NCBI RefSeq assembly: GCF_026241515.1
Contig: NZ_JAPHPW010000006.1
Span: 124,001 to 188,000, forward strand
Direction: 5' to 3'
DNA from: Vibrio sp. 14G-20
Lineage (GTDB): Bacteria > Pseudomonadota > Gammaproteobacteria > Enterobacterales > Vibrionaceae
DNA: 64,000 nt
Below the pieces are notes generated by a model, which made no database searches, was not told where the DNA came from, and worked only from the letters and a program-made list of their open reading frames with translations. This document shows, piece by piece, positions 57,359 through 64,000 of this stretch. Positions within the stretch are counted from its first letter, which is position 1; the number at the start of each line of letters is the position of its first letter. The translations under genes and the position numbers were made by a program.

Positions 57359-57690
57359 CAGATACGAGTAACGGGATGCGAGATACGAAGAGCGAGAAAA
57401 GATAGATATGGGTAACGAGTAGCGAGATACGAAGAGCGAGAAAAGATAGATATGGGTAACGAGTAACGAGATACGAAGAGCAAGGAAAGAGCAGAACCTC
57501 TCACCTGCTCTTAGGCTCTTAAGCTTTTCGTATCTCGTTTACCCGTATCTCTATACTGCTCTTTAGTATCCCGCATCTGCCCTTAAGCTCTTCGCATCTC
57601 GTTTACCCGTATCTCTATACTGCTCTTTAGAATCCCGCATCTGCTCTTAAGCTCTTCGTATCTCGTTTACTCGCATCTCGATACTGCTCT
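57359..57690. repeat. Opposed 43-bp-family arrays between gfcD and the wza leader
   Basis: 57359-57490 is in the gfcD direction with 44-bp spacing (GATACGAAGAGCGAG at 57382, 57426 and 57470). 57500-57690 runs in the opposite direction, with GCATCTGC landmarks at 57573 and 57637, 64 bp apart (43 plus three heptamers). The gap continues to 57,873 without a supported gene and then holds the ops element and wza leader. Confidence 0.88.
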
Positions 57691-57873
57691 TATCTACCCT
57701 TTAACCATTCAACTAGGTTGATAATAAGCACAGATTGTGGATAATGCTTACGCAATAAAATAACCGCGTGAAAGTACGGTCTTTGACACGGTTTGCGACA
57801 AAAAACTTCTATCTCAATTCCAAATAGATAGAGGCACATTAACAACGCAGTGTGATGTCGCGGAATATCAAGG

Positions 57874-57884
57874 GGCGGTAGCGT
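57874..57884 (+). promoter_or_regulatory. ops element (RfaH recruitment site) upstream of wza
   Basis: GGCGGTAGCGT is an exact match to the ops core GGCGGTAGCNT. It lies about 140 bases before the wza start on the same strand, the usual place in RfaH-controlled long polysaccharide operons. RfaH binding here would suppress termination in wza-wzb-wzc. Confidence 0.85.
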
Positions 57885-58022
57885 CCCACTTTTCAATCGT
57901 AATTGGGAGTAAGATCACAGCTTTTTCACTCCCTAGCTCTATTAAATACTGCGTAGCTGATAAAATGACTCGCTTAACTTCCTTTGGGTATCTTTTGGGA
58001 TATCACGACACATTCCGTTTCT

Positions 58023-59174
58023 ATGAACTTGGTTAAAATGAAGATTAATAAAAATCGCCTCCTTATAGCGCTCCTTCCTGCATTGCTCGCAGGCTGTACG
58101 ACTCCAGGAACACACCTTTCGACTGACAATAAGAATGTGATTCAGCCTTCAGAGGAACAACAAGAGTCTGATATTTCTGATGTGGTCAATCTTTACCCAC
58201 TCACGGCTCAAACGGTATCAAGCTACCGAAATGAATCTTTATTGGTTTCACAAGCTAACCCTGAGTTAGACGTTGATATCGCCAAATATGAATACCAAGT
58301 TGGCGTGGGTGATATCCTAAATATCACCATTTGGGATCACCCTGAGTTGACCATTCCTGCGGGTTCTTACCGTAGCAGTACCGAAGCGGGCAACTGGGTT
58401 CATGCTGATGGCACAATCTTCTACCCTTACATTGGTACCGTTGAAGTCGCCGGTAAAACCGTACGTGAAGTGCGCACTGATATTGCAAACCGCTTAGCGA
58501 AATACATTGAAAGCCCTCAGGTTGATGTTAACGTTGCTGCCTTCCGCTCTAAGAAAACCTACATTACCGGTGAAGTTTCAAAGCCTGGCCAACAAGCGAT
58601 TACCAATATCCCTTTAACATTATTGGATGCAGTGAACCGCTCTGGTGGTTTATCTGAAGACGCCGACTGGCGTAATGTTTCATTAACCCGCAATGGCGTG
58701 GAAGAGAACCTTTCGCTTTATGGTTTGATGCAGCGTGGTGACCTAACGCAAAACCGCTTATTGCAAGCCGGTGATATTGTTCACGTGCCGCGTAACGACA
58801 ATCAAAAAGTATTTGTTATGGGTGAAGTGAATGACCCACAACTGTTGAAAATCGACCGTGTCGGCATGAGTTTAACGGAAGCACTGAGCAACGTTGGCGG
58901 CATTAACCAATTAACGGCAGATGCCACGGGCGTGTTCGTGATTCGCACTTCTGATGATAAATCTGAACGCATGGCCGATATCTACCAACTCAATATGGAA
59001 GATGCCTCTGCATTGGTGATTGGCACCGAGTTTGATTTAAAACCTTACGACATTGTTTATGTTACCGCCGCGCCAATCAGCCGTTGGAACCGTGTTATCG
59101 GGCAGCTTGTACCGACCATTTCTGGCTTCAATGACCTAACCGAAGGTGTGTTACGTATCCGTAATTGGCCTTAG
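58023..59174 (+). CDS. wza: Wza-family outer-membrane polysaccharide export lipoprotein
   Basis: About 383 residues from ATG 58023; ATG 58038 is equally plausible and the frame is open from 57984. Lipobox LLAGC follows a short signal. A Poly_export domain starts near [21 protein letters not shown], and SLBB-type repeats follow ([32 protein letters not shown]). The C-terminus [16 protein letters not shown] fits the barrel-forming helix of Wza. It forms the outer-membrane export channel working with Wzc. In gfc operons the corresponding gene is gfcE. Confidence 0.92.
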   Translation: MNLVKMKINKNRLLIALLPALLAGCTTPGTHLSTDNKNVIQPSEEQQESDISDVVNLYPLTAQTVSSYRNESLLVSQANPELDVDIAKYEYQVGVGDILNITIWDHPELTIPAGSYRSSTEAGNWVHADGTIFYPYIGTVEVAGKTVREVRTDIANRLAKYIESPQVDVNVAAFRSKKTYITGEVSKPGQQAITNIPLTLLDAVNRSGGLSEDADWRNVSLTRNGVEENLSLYGLMQRGDLTQNRLLQAGDIVHVPRNDNQKVFVMGEVNDPQLLKIDRVGMSLTEALSNVGGINQLTADATGVFVIRTSDDKSERMADIYQLNMEDASALVIGTEFDLKPYDIVYVTAAPISRWNRVIGQLVPTISGFNDLTEGVLRIRNWP

Positions 59175-59192
59175 GCTAAGATAGATTAATCT

Positions 59193-59226
59193 TCAGGTCA
59201 CATTTCACGTGTGACCTGATTTTTTA
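59193..59226 (+). terminator. Terminator between wza and wzb
   Basis: TCAGGTCACA pairs with TGTGACCTGA around 7 bases, followed by T6. Lying inside the presumed operon, it is a natural target for RfaH antitermination. Confidence 0.88.
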
Positions 59227-59292
59227 TATTTATAAGTGAGTCAATTTTATAAATGCGCTCGGTTTACGAAAAACTAACGTCATAAGTGAATT

Positions 59293-59733
59293 ATGTTTAA
59301 TAAAATTTTAGTCGTCTGCGTGGGTAATATTTGCCGTTCCCCGACAGGAGAGCGCGTTCTTCAAAAGTTGCTTCCCAACAAAGAGGTGGCCTCTGCAGGT
59401 ATTGCTGCCGAAAAAAGTCGCTTAATTGGTAAGCCAGCAGATGAAACGGCGATTTTGATTGCCTCTGAAAATGGTGTCGATGTTGAAAATCACCAGTCTC
59501 AACAAGTCACACCGCAGCTTTGTGCTCAGTATGATTTGATCTTGGTGATGGAGAAGGGCCATTTAGAAGCGCTCACTCAAATATCACCAGAAGCGCGTGG
59601 TAAAACCATGTTGTTTGGCCAGTGGATTGGTCAGAAAGACATTCCTGATCCGCATCGTCAAAGCCGTGAAGCGTTTGAATATGCTTACAAACTGATTGAC
59701 GAAGCCGCACAAGCTTGGGTGAAAAAGCTTTAG
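59293..59733 (+). CDS. wzb: Low-molecular-weight protein-tyrosine phosphatase (Wzb/Etp)
   Basis: 146 residues. The P-loop CVGNICRSP at about 9-17 holds the catalytic Cys9 and Arg15, and the general acid Asp is in DIPDPHRQ near 115-122. It dephosphorylates the tyrosine tail of Wzc to allow polymer export cycles. Length and order wza-wzb-wzc match the Wzx/Wzy or group 4 capsule systems. Four GATAAGA heptamers follow directly at its stop codon. Confidence 0.96.
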   Translation: MFNKILVVCVGNICRSPTGERVLQKLLPNKEVASAGIAAEKSRLIGKPADETAILIASENGVDVENHQSQQVTPQLCAQYDLILVMEKGHLEALTQISPEARGKTMLFGQWIGQKDIPDPHRQSREAFEYAYKLIDEAAQAWVKKL

Positions 59734-59760
59734 ATAAGAGATAAGAGATAAGAGATAAGA
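59733..59760 (+). repeat. Heptamer GATAAGA repeated four times at the wzb stop
   Basis: Exact 7-bp tandem repeat; its first base is the last base of the wzb stop codon. The rest of the 190-base gap before wzc shows imperfect AAGCTTT repeats but no gene. Confidence 0.92.
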
Positions 59761-59926
59761 AAGTTAAGCGTTAGCCAAAGCTCGTAAGCTTTCTATATAG
59801 CCAGTCAAGCTTTAGAGATACCCAGCTAAGCTATGTGAATAGCCATTAATAGAATCATATAAAAGAGAAGCACATAAGCCGTATTTAACTTCTCTTCAAA
59901 ATACTAGTTTAGGAAGTAGTAATCTG

Positions 59927-62098
59927 ATGACAACACAACCATCTCAGCAATCACACACAGATAACTCTGATGAGATAGATCTAGGGAAACTGCTTGGTAT
60001 CTTATTAGATGCTAAATGGTTAATCATACTGACCACATTTGTTTTTGCTGTGCTTGGTATTGCGTTTGCCCTGCTTTCGACACCCATTTACAAAGCGGAT
60101 GCGCTGATTCAAATTGAAGAGAAGAGCTCTGGTGGCATTTCTTCTATGGTCGGCGATATGGGCGAGTTGTTTTCTCAAGAGTCTTCTGCCACGACAGAAG
60201 TGGAGATCATTAAATCTCGTATGATCTTGGGCGAAACGGTTGATAAATTCAATTTAACCACCGTAACCGCACCGAGTTATGCACCGATTGTTGGTAAAGG
60301 GTTCGCACGCTTAACTGGCGATATCAACCACATTGCCGTGAGTCGTTTTGCGTTGCCAAGCTATGCGAGCGCTTACGCGCACACGATTCAGATTCTTGAT
60401 GCTGAAAAAGGCACTTACCAACTAGTTCGTGACGATGAACGCGTTATCTTGAAGGGTAAAGTGGGTGAGCTCGCGACAGCAGACGATTACAGCTTGTTTG
60501 TGGCCGGTTTTGAATCGCATAACGATTTTGAATTCTCGATTGGCAAGCGTAGCCGACTAGAAGCGATTGAATGGTTGAAAGCTTCTTTGTCTCTGTCTGA
60601 GCAAGGTAAGCAAACCGGCATTTTGAAGCTAAGCTTTGAAGGCGAAAACAAGCAACAGATCTCTGAAATACTTAACCACATTAGCCAGATCTACTTCTTA
60701 CAAAATGTGAAGCGTAATTCAGCGGAAGCAGAGAAGAGCTTATCTTTCTTAGAAAGCCATCTTCCAGGCATCAAATCTGAGTTAACCGGCTATGAAGACG
60801 TACTAAACAATTACCGCCAAGAGAACGAATCGATCGATTTGGGCTTAGAAGCACAGTCAACCTTGAAGGTAATGGTTGAGCTTGAAGCACAATTGAATGA
60901 GCTGACGTTCAAAGAGAGCGAAATCAGCCAACGTTTCACTAAAGATCACCCAGCATACAAGGCATTGCTTGATAAGCGCAAAACGCTATTGGGCGAAAAA
61001 GAGCGCTTAAACAAGCAAGTGCAAAAGCTGCCAAAAACACAACGTGAAGTACTGCGTATGACACGTGACGTAGAAGTAAACCAACAAATCTACATCCAGC
61101 TTTTAAACAAGGTTCAAGAGCTGAGCATTATCAAAGCTGGTACGGTGGGTAACGTTCGTATCTTAGATGACGCTCAAGCGTATGCTGGCGCAGTTAAACC
61201 GAAGAAGCCATTGATTGTTGTGTTAGCAACGCTACTCGGTGGCATGTTAAGTGTCGCGTTTGTGTTAGTAAAAGCGGCGTTCCACCGAGGTGTTGAAAAC
61301 CCAGATCAAATCGAACAAATTGGCCTGCCAGTTTACGCAGCGGTACCAAAATCTGATTTGCAGATAGAACTAACAAACCGCTTTAAATCGAAGAAAAAGC
61401 AGACCAAAGGGACTCAAGCGCTGCTTGCTGAATCTAACCCTGCGGATCTGTCGGTTGAAGCACTGCGTGGCCTTCGTACCAGCTTGCACTTCGCGATGTT
61501 AGAAGCGAAAAATAACGTTCTGATGATTTCAGGCCCTGCACCGGGTATCGGTAAATCATTCATCTCGACCAACTTTGCCGCAGTAGCAGCAAAAACAGGC
61601 CAAAAGGTGTTGTTGATTGATGCCGATATGCGTAAAGGTTACCTACAACAAAGCTTTGGTGTGAATTGGGACAACGGCCTTTCTGATGTATTGAGCGGTA
61701 AGCAAGAGTTCGCTCAATCTGTTAAAACAACACCGGTCGAAAACCTAGATATTCTTACTCGTGGCCAAGTGCCACCCAACCCATCTGAGCTGCTGATGCA
61801 CCCACGCTTTGCAGAGCTAATGGAATGGGCATCGAAAGAATATGACTTGGTGATTGTTGATACTCCGCCTGTACTTGCAGTAACCGACCCAAGTATTGTT
61901 GGCGCCTTTGCGGGTACCACATTAATGGTTGCGCGTTATGGCCAAAACACCATTAAAGAGATTGATGTGGCTCGTCACCGCTTCGAACAATCGGGTATCG
62001 AAGTGAAAGGCGTTATCTTCAACGCCATCGAGAAGAAAGCATCAAGCTCATACGGCTACGGTTACTACAACTACACGTATTCGAGCGACAAAAAATAA
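59927..62098 (+). CDS. wzc: Polysaccharide co-polymerase / tyrosine autokinase (Wzc/Etk)
   Basis: 723 residues. Membrane segments lie at about 32-52 and 425-445 around a periplasmic coiled-coil region, and the cytosolic BY-kinase domain has Walker A GPAPGIGKS near 535-543, Walker A' LLIDADMRKG and Walker B LVIVDTPP. The C-terminus has a tyrosine cluster (SSYGYGYYNYTYSS) that is autophosphorylated and reset by Wzb. It controls polymer length and export with Wza. The stop codon is followed immediately by 43-bp-family repeats. No glycosyltransferase cluster follows in the window. Confidence 0.96.
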   Translation: MTTQPSQQSHTDNSDEIDLGKLLGILLDAKWLIILTTFVFAVLGIAFALLSTPIYKADALIQIEEKSSGGISSMVGDMGELFSQESSATTEVEIIKSRMILGETVDKFNLTTVTAPSYAPIVGKGFARLTGDINHIAVSRFALPSYASAYAHTIQILDAEKGTYQLVRDDERVILKGKVGELATADDYSLFVAGFESHNDFEFSIGKRSRLEAIEWLKASLSLSEQGKQTGILKLSFEGENKQQISEILNHISQIYFLQNVKRNSAEAEKSLSFLESHLPGIKSELTGYEDVLNNYRQENESIDLGLEAQSTLKVMVELEAQLNELTFKESEISQRFTKDHPAYKALLDKRKTLLGEKERLNKQVQKLPKTQREVLRMTRDVEVNQQIYIQLLNKVQELSIIKAGTVGNVRILDDAQAYAGAVKPKKPLIVVLATLLGGMLSVAFVLVKAAFHRGVENPDQIEQIGLPVYAAVPKSDLQIELTNRFKSKKKQTKGTQALLAESNPADLSVEALRGLRTSLHFAMLEAKNNVLMISGPAPGIGKSFISTNFAAVAAKTGQKVLLIDADMRKGYLQQSFGVNWDNGLSDVLSGKQEFAQSVKTTPVENLDILTRGQVPPNPSELLMHPRFAELMEWASKEYDLVIVDTPPVLAVTDPSIVGAFAGTTLMVARYGQNTIKEIDVARHRFEQSGIEVKGVIFNAIEKKASSSYGYGYYNYTYSSDKK

Positions 62099-62285
62099 AG
62101 GCTAAAGAGCAGTAACGAGATGCGAGTAACCGGGTAAACGAAGAGCTGAAAGGCAGATGCGGGATTCGAGTTATCGAGTAGCGAAAAGATAAGAGCTAAA
62201 GGGTAGATACGAGGTTCGAGTGGCGAGATACGAAAAGCGCCGCTCTTCGAATCTCGTTTACTCGTATCTTATCTCTTCAGCTAAT
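62099..62285. repeat. 43-bp-family array after wzc with a short opposed copy
   Basis: About three degenerate units in the wzc direction start just after the stop codon. Near 62240 the orientation flips (CGAAAAGCG CCG CTCTTCG), giving a hairpin. First part of the 606-base gap up to 62,704. Confidence 0.8.
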
Positions 62286-62300
62286 AGTAAAAAATAACGG

Positions 62301-62423
62301 CGTCATTCCCTACAGCGAGGCACGAGCGTGATAGGGAATCTCTTTTCGTCGTGAGTACCAAGCATGTAAATTGGACATGACATTGAGATTCCAGATATTT
62401 CGTTCCTCAATTCTAGAATGACG
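62301..62423. repeat. 123-bp GTCATTCC/GGAATGAC interspersed element, copy 2
   Basis: It shares the left end CGTCATTCCCTACAGCGAGG and right end ...GAATGACG with the copy at 47793. The middle has diverged. As in copy 1, it sits between two opposing 43-bp-family arrays. Confidence 0.8.
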
Positions 62424-62469
62424 GATTCTAATCGGGGCAAGTTCAAAAGTTATCCAATGTTCATCTCTG

Positions 62470-62704
62470 CTTTTCCGCTCTTCAAATCTCGCTACTCGTT
62501 ACTCGTATCTATTCTTTATTCACCCTCATCTGCTTTTTAAGCTCTTCGCATCTCGTTTACTCGTTACCCGCATCCGCTCTTAAGCCTTTCGCATCACGTT
62601 TACCCGATACCCGCATCTGCTTTTCAGGCTCCTCGCATCCCGTTTACCCGTTACCCTCATCTGCTCTTTTAGCTCTTCGCATCCCGTTTACTCGTTACTC
62701 GTAT
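62470..62704 (-). repeat. 43-bp-family array after the holin-like gene
   Basis: About five units of the form CATCTGCTTTTAAGCTCTTCGCATCTCGTTTACTCGTTACC-like sequence. On the strand of the holin-like gene the array begins at its stop codon. Confidence 0.85.
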
Positions 62705-63040
62705 CTACTTCTTTATAACCCCTCCCGTTAAATACAATCCAATCGCCGCTAACACCGGATAGCCAAACGCTTCATTGGTCATTTCCCCCAACGGCTTCCA
62801 ATCGTAGCCGTGCATACAACCCAAAATTACCATCACATGCAATGCCACATAAGGAATGGTGAACAACAACACAATGTAGCGTTGTACCAACTTAAAAGGT
62901 TCATACGCCTTAAGCAGTGCCAGCTTGTGCTTCGCTTTTTCTTCATCAGTAAAAAACATCGCATCTCCTGTGTTGGTGAGTGCATCTAACCCCTTGCTAA
63001 TAGAAGACTGGCTCCCGAATATTCTCTCGAACAATGTCAT
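62705..63040 (-). CDS. Small holin-like membrane protein
   Basis: 111 residues with a charged N-terminal half and two hydrophobic segments (about 55-77 and 92-108), resembling the 3TM/GTA-type holins in size and pattern. It lies directly downstream of a phage-type amidase gene on the same strand, the normal holin-endolysin pairing. No other phage genes are visible, so this is either the edge of a prophage beyond the window or a domesticated lysis pair. The Shine-Dalgarno is AAGGAG. Confidence 0.65.
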   Translation of the reverse strand: MTLFERIFGSQSSISKGLDALTNTGDAMFFTDEEKAKHKLALLKAYEPFKLVQRYIVLLFTIPYVALHVMVILGCMHGYDWKPLGEMTNEAFGYPVLAAIGLYLTGGVIKK

Positions 63041-63089
63041 ACTGCTCCTTGGTTTATTGATGGTTATATACCGCCTTTCTTGCCTTTCT

Positions 63090-63141
63090 CGTCATTCCGC
63101 CATTCTGTTGCTTTAGAGGCGAGGAACGAAGTGTCTGGAAT
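63090..63141. repeat. Degenerate fragment of the GTCATTCC element
   Basis: Starts GTCATTCC and contains GAGGAACGA and TCTGGAATCTG, related to the two full copies but shortened and joined to a 43-bp-family array. Confidence 0.5.
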
Positions 63142-63310
63142 CTGCTTTTAGTCTCTTCGCCACTCGTTTGCCCGTCACCCGCATCCGCTCTTAATCTCTT
63201 CGCATCTCGTTCACTCGTATCCCGCTACTGCTCTTCAAGCTTTTCGCTACTCGTTTACCCGTCACTCGCATCCGCTCTTAGTCTCTTCGCACCTCGTTTA
63301 CTCGCATCCC
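63130..63310 (-). repeat. 43-bp-family array running into the amidase coding end
   Basis: About four units (landmarks TCTCTTCGC, CATCCGCTCTTA) fill the gap between the holin-like gene and the amidase. The last unit supplies the final codons and the stop of the amidase. Confidence 0.85.
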
Positions 63311-63936
63311 GCATCTGCTTTTATCTCCATAACCGGACACGCTTTATTCACGCCCCAATCTTTATGCCCCTTAACATTCTCATCTGAAATCAAGAACTGC
63401 TCTTGCAACGCAGCCATTAAACCAAACAGTGCCTTACGCTGCGCAAGCGTGAAGTTATCTTCCGGCTGCAGAGCAGCATTACAGCCGCCGACCATACAAA
63501 TCCCAATATTGCTCTTGTTGTGTCCTTTCACATGCGCGCCGGTTTGCGACAACGGCCTGCCCAATTGGATATCCCCATTGCGACGAACCACAAAGTGATA
63601 CCCGACATCGCGCCAGCCTTTCTTTTTATGCCATCGGCGAATCTCGGCTACGTCTACATCTTGCTGTGGCGGCGTGGCGCTGCAATGCACCGTAATAAAA
63701 GAGTAGGGCGGGCAATGAGGCAAACGAAGTAAAACCGAAACCAAGCTGAAAGAATAAGATGCTGAAGGCAAACAAGGATCTAACGAAGGAATGAGCTCCA
63801 CCTTGCTAGCCCGCTGTTGCGAGTCAATTCGTTCTTTGGTGCAAGCCTGTTTTTGCGAACAATCCCGCTCTTGCAAAGCAGATTCCTCTATCCGCTTGTG
63901 TGGAACTCGATCAGTTGCTGGTGGAGTGTTTGGCAA
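63298..63936 (-). CDS. Phage-type N-acetylmuramoyl-L-alanine amidase (endolysin)
   Basis: 212 residues as read. The amidase_2/T7-lysozyme domain starts at about residue 79 (FITVHCSATPP). Zinc ligands H84, H191 and C200 and the catalytic Tyr113 and Lys198 are all present. It cleaves the bond between MurNAc and L-Ala. The first 75 residues are low-complexity and have no recognised domain, so the true start may be internal. The last seven residues (KADAGCE) and the stop codon are encoded by the 43-bp-family repeat, which suggests the original end was replaced. Confidence 0.85.
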   Translation of the reverse strand: MPNTPPATDRVPHKRIEESALQERDCSQKQACTKERIDSQQRASKVELIPSLDPCLPSASYSFSLVSVLLRLPHCPPYSFITVHCSATPPQQDVDVAEIRRWHKKKGWRDVGYHFVVRRNGDIQLGRPLSQTGAHVKGHNKSNIGICMVGGCNAALQPEDNFTLAQRKALFGLMAALQEQFLISDENVKGHKDWGVNKACPVMEIKADAGCE

Positions 63937-64000
63937 AATAAATCCTCGTGTTGTTGTAACCAGGTGACTAAAAACGTTGATAACGATTCTTTTAAATCAG

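Noticed and set aside
57690..57896. 68-codon leftward ORF between gfcD and wza
   Set aside because: It starts at a TTG with no Shine-Dalgarno, overlaps the ops element and matches no family I know. Its stop does abut a repeat array, as real genes here do, so it could be a gene remnant, but that is too weak to annotate.

Overview
The window is a piece of a Vibrio chromosome, most likely from the Splendidus clade. Gene order and protein sequences from yicC-rph-pyrE through lpxL-slmA-coaBC-radC-rpmB-rpmG-mutM-coaD, the LPS core genes and hldD follow the arrangement known from Vibrio cholerae and relatives. Species-level placement is inference; no search was run.

Region 1 (1 to about 12,690) is the right part of an integrative, probably mobilizable element inserted at the 3' end of yicC; its left end is outside the window. 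Reading inward from yicC it carries a P4-type tyrosine integrase preceded by a terminator-like hairpin, a sigma-70-like regulator, a 97-bp tandem repeat, an AlpA-type excisionase/regulator with a small unknown gene, a nested inverted repeat that is a good oriT candidate, and a MobC-TraD-TraI (TrwABC-type) operon. Its cargo is a four-gene restriction-modification operon of LlaJI type: two cytosine-5 methyltransferases, a McrB-like GTPase subunit and a partial second restriction subunit cut by the window edge. The promoter of this operon carries a strong LexA (SOS) box.

Region 2 (12,690-23,760) is conserved core: yicC, rph, pyrE, lpxL, slmA, coaBC, radC, rpmB-rpmG, a membrane-anchored unknown gene with mutM, a decayed sulfatase-family pseudogene, and dgkA.

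Region 3 (23,800-45,500) is the LPS locus. Core glycosyltransferases surround coaD and kdkA. A seven-gene set (dehydratase, aminotransferase, hydrolysing epimerase, synthase, acetyltransferase, CBS-nucleotidyltransferase, CMP-sugar synthetase) reads as a CMP-legionaminic-acid pathway using GDP-sugar intermediates. An AT-rich trio follows (EptA-like transferase, GDPD-like protein, unknown protein). Then comes a convergent hldD-lpxM-waaF-waaA operon that ends in a GT52-like sialyltransferase homologue, the best candidate to transfer the legionaminic acid.

Region 4 (45,600-53,000) holds ugd, a TetR regulator, envC, cysE, gpsA, secB and a rhodanese. Region 5 (53,200-62,100) is a gfcABCD (yjbEFGH-like) cluster followed by wza-wzb-wzc, with an RfaH 'ops' element upstream of wza. 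Region 6 (62,100-64,000) carries a holin-like gene and a phage-type amidase.

A striking genome-wide layer is the repeats. From 47.6 kb onward nearly every long gap is filled with arrays of a 43-bp unit built from degenerate heptamers. The arrays start at stop codons and mostly point in the direction of the upstream gene. A separate 123-bp element (GTCATTCC...GGAATGAC) sits between opposing arrays. Elsewhere, short tandem duplications also cluster at or just after stop codons (lpxL, slmA, the GT90 gene, wzb), and one lies inside gpsA.
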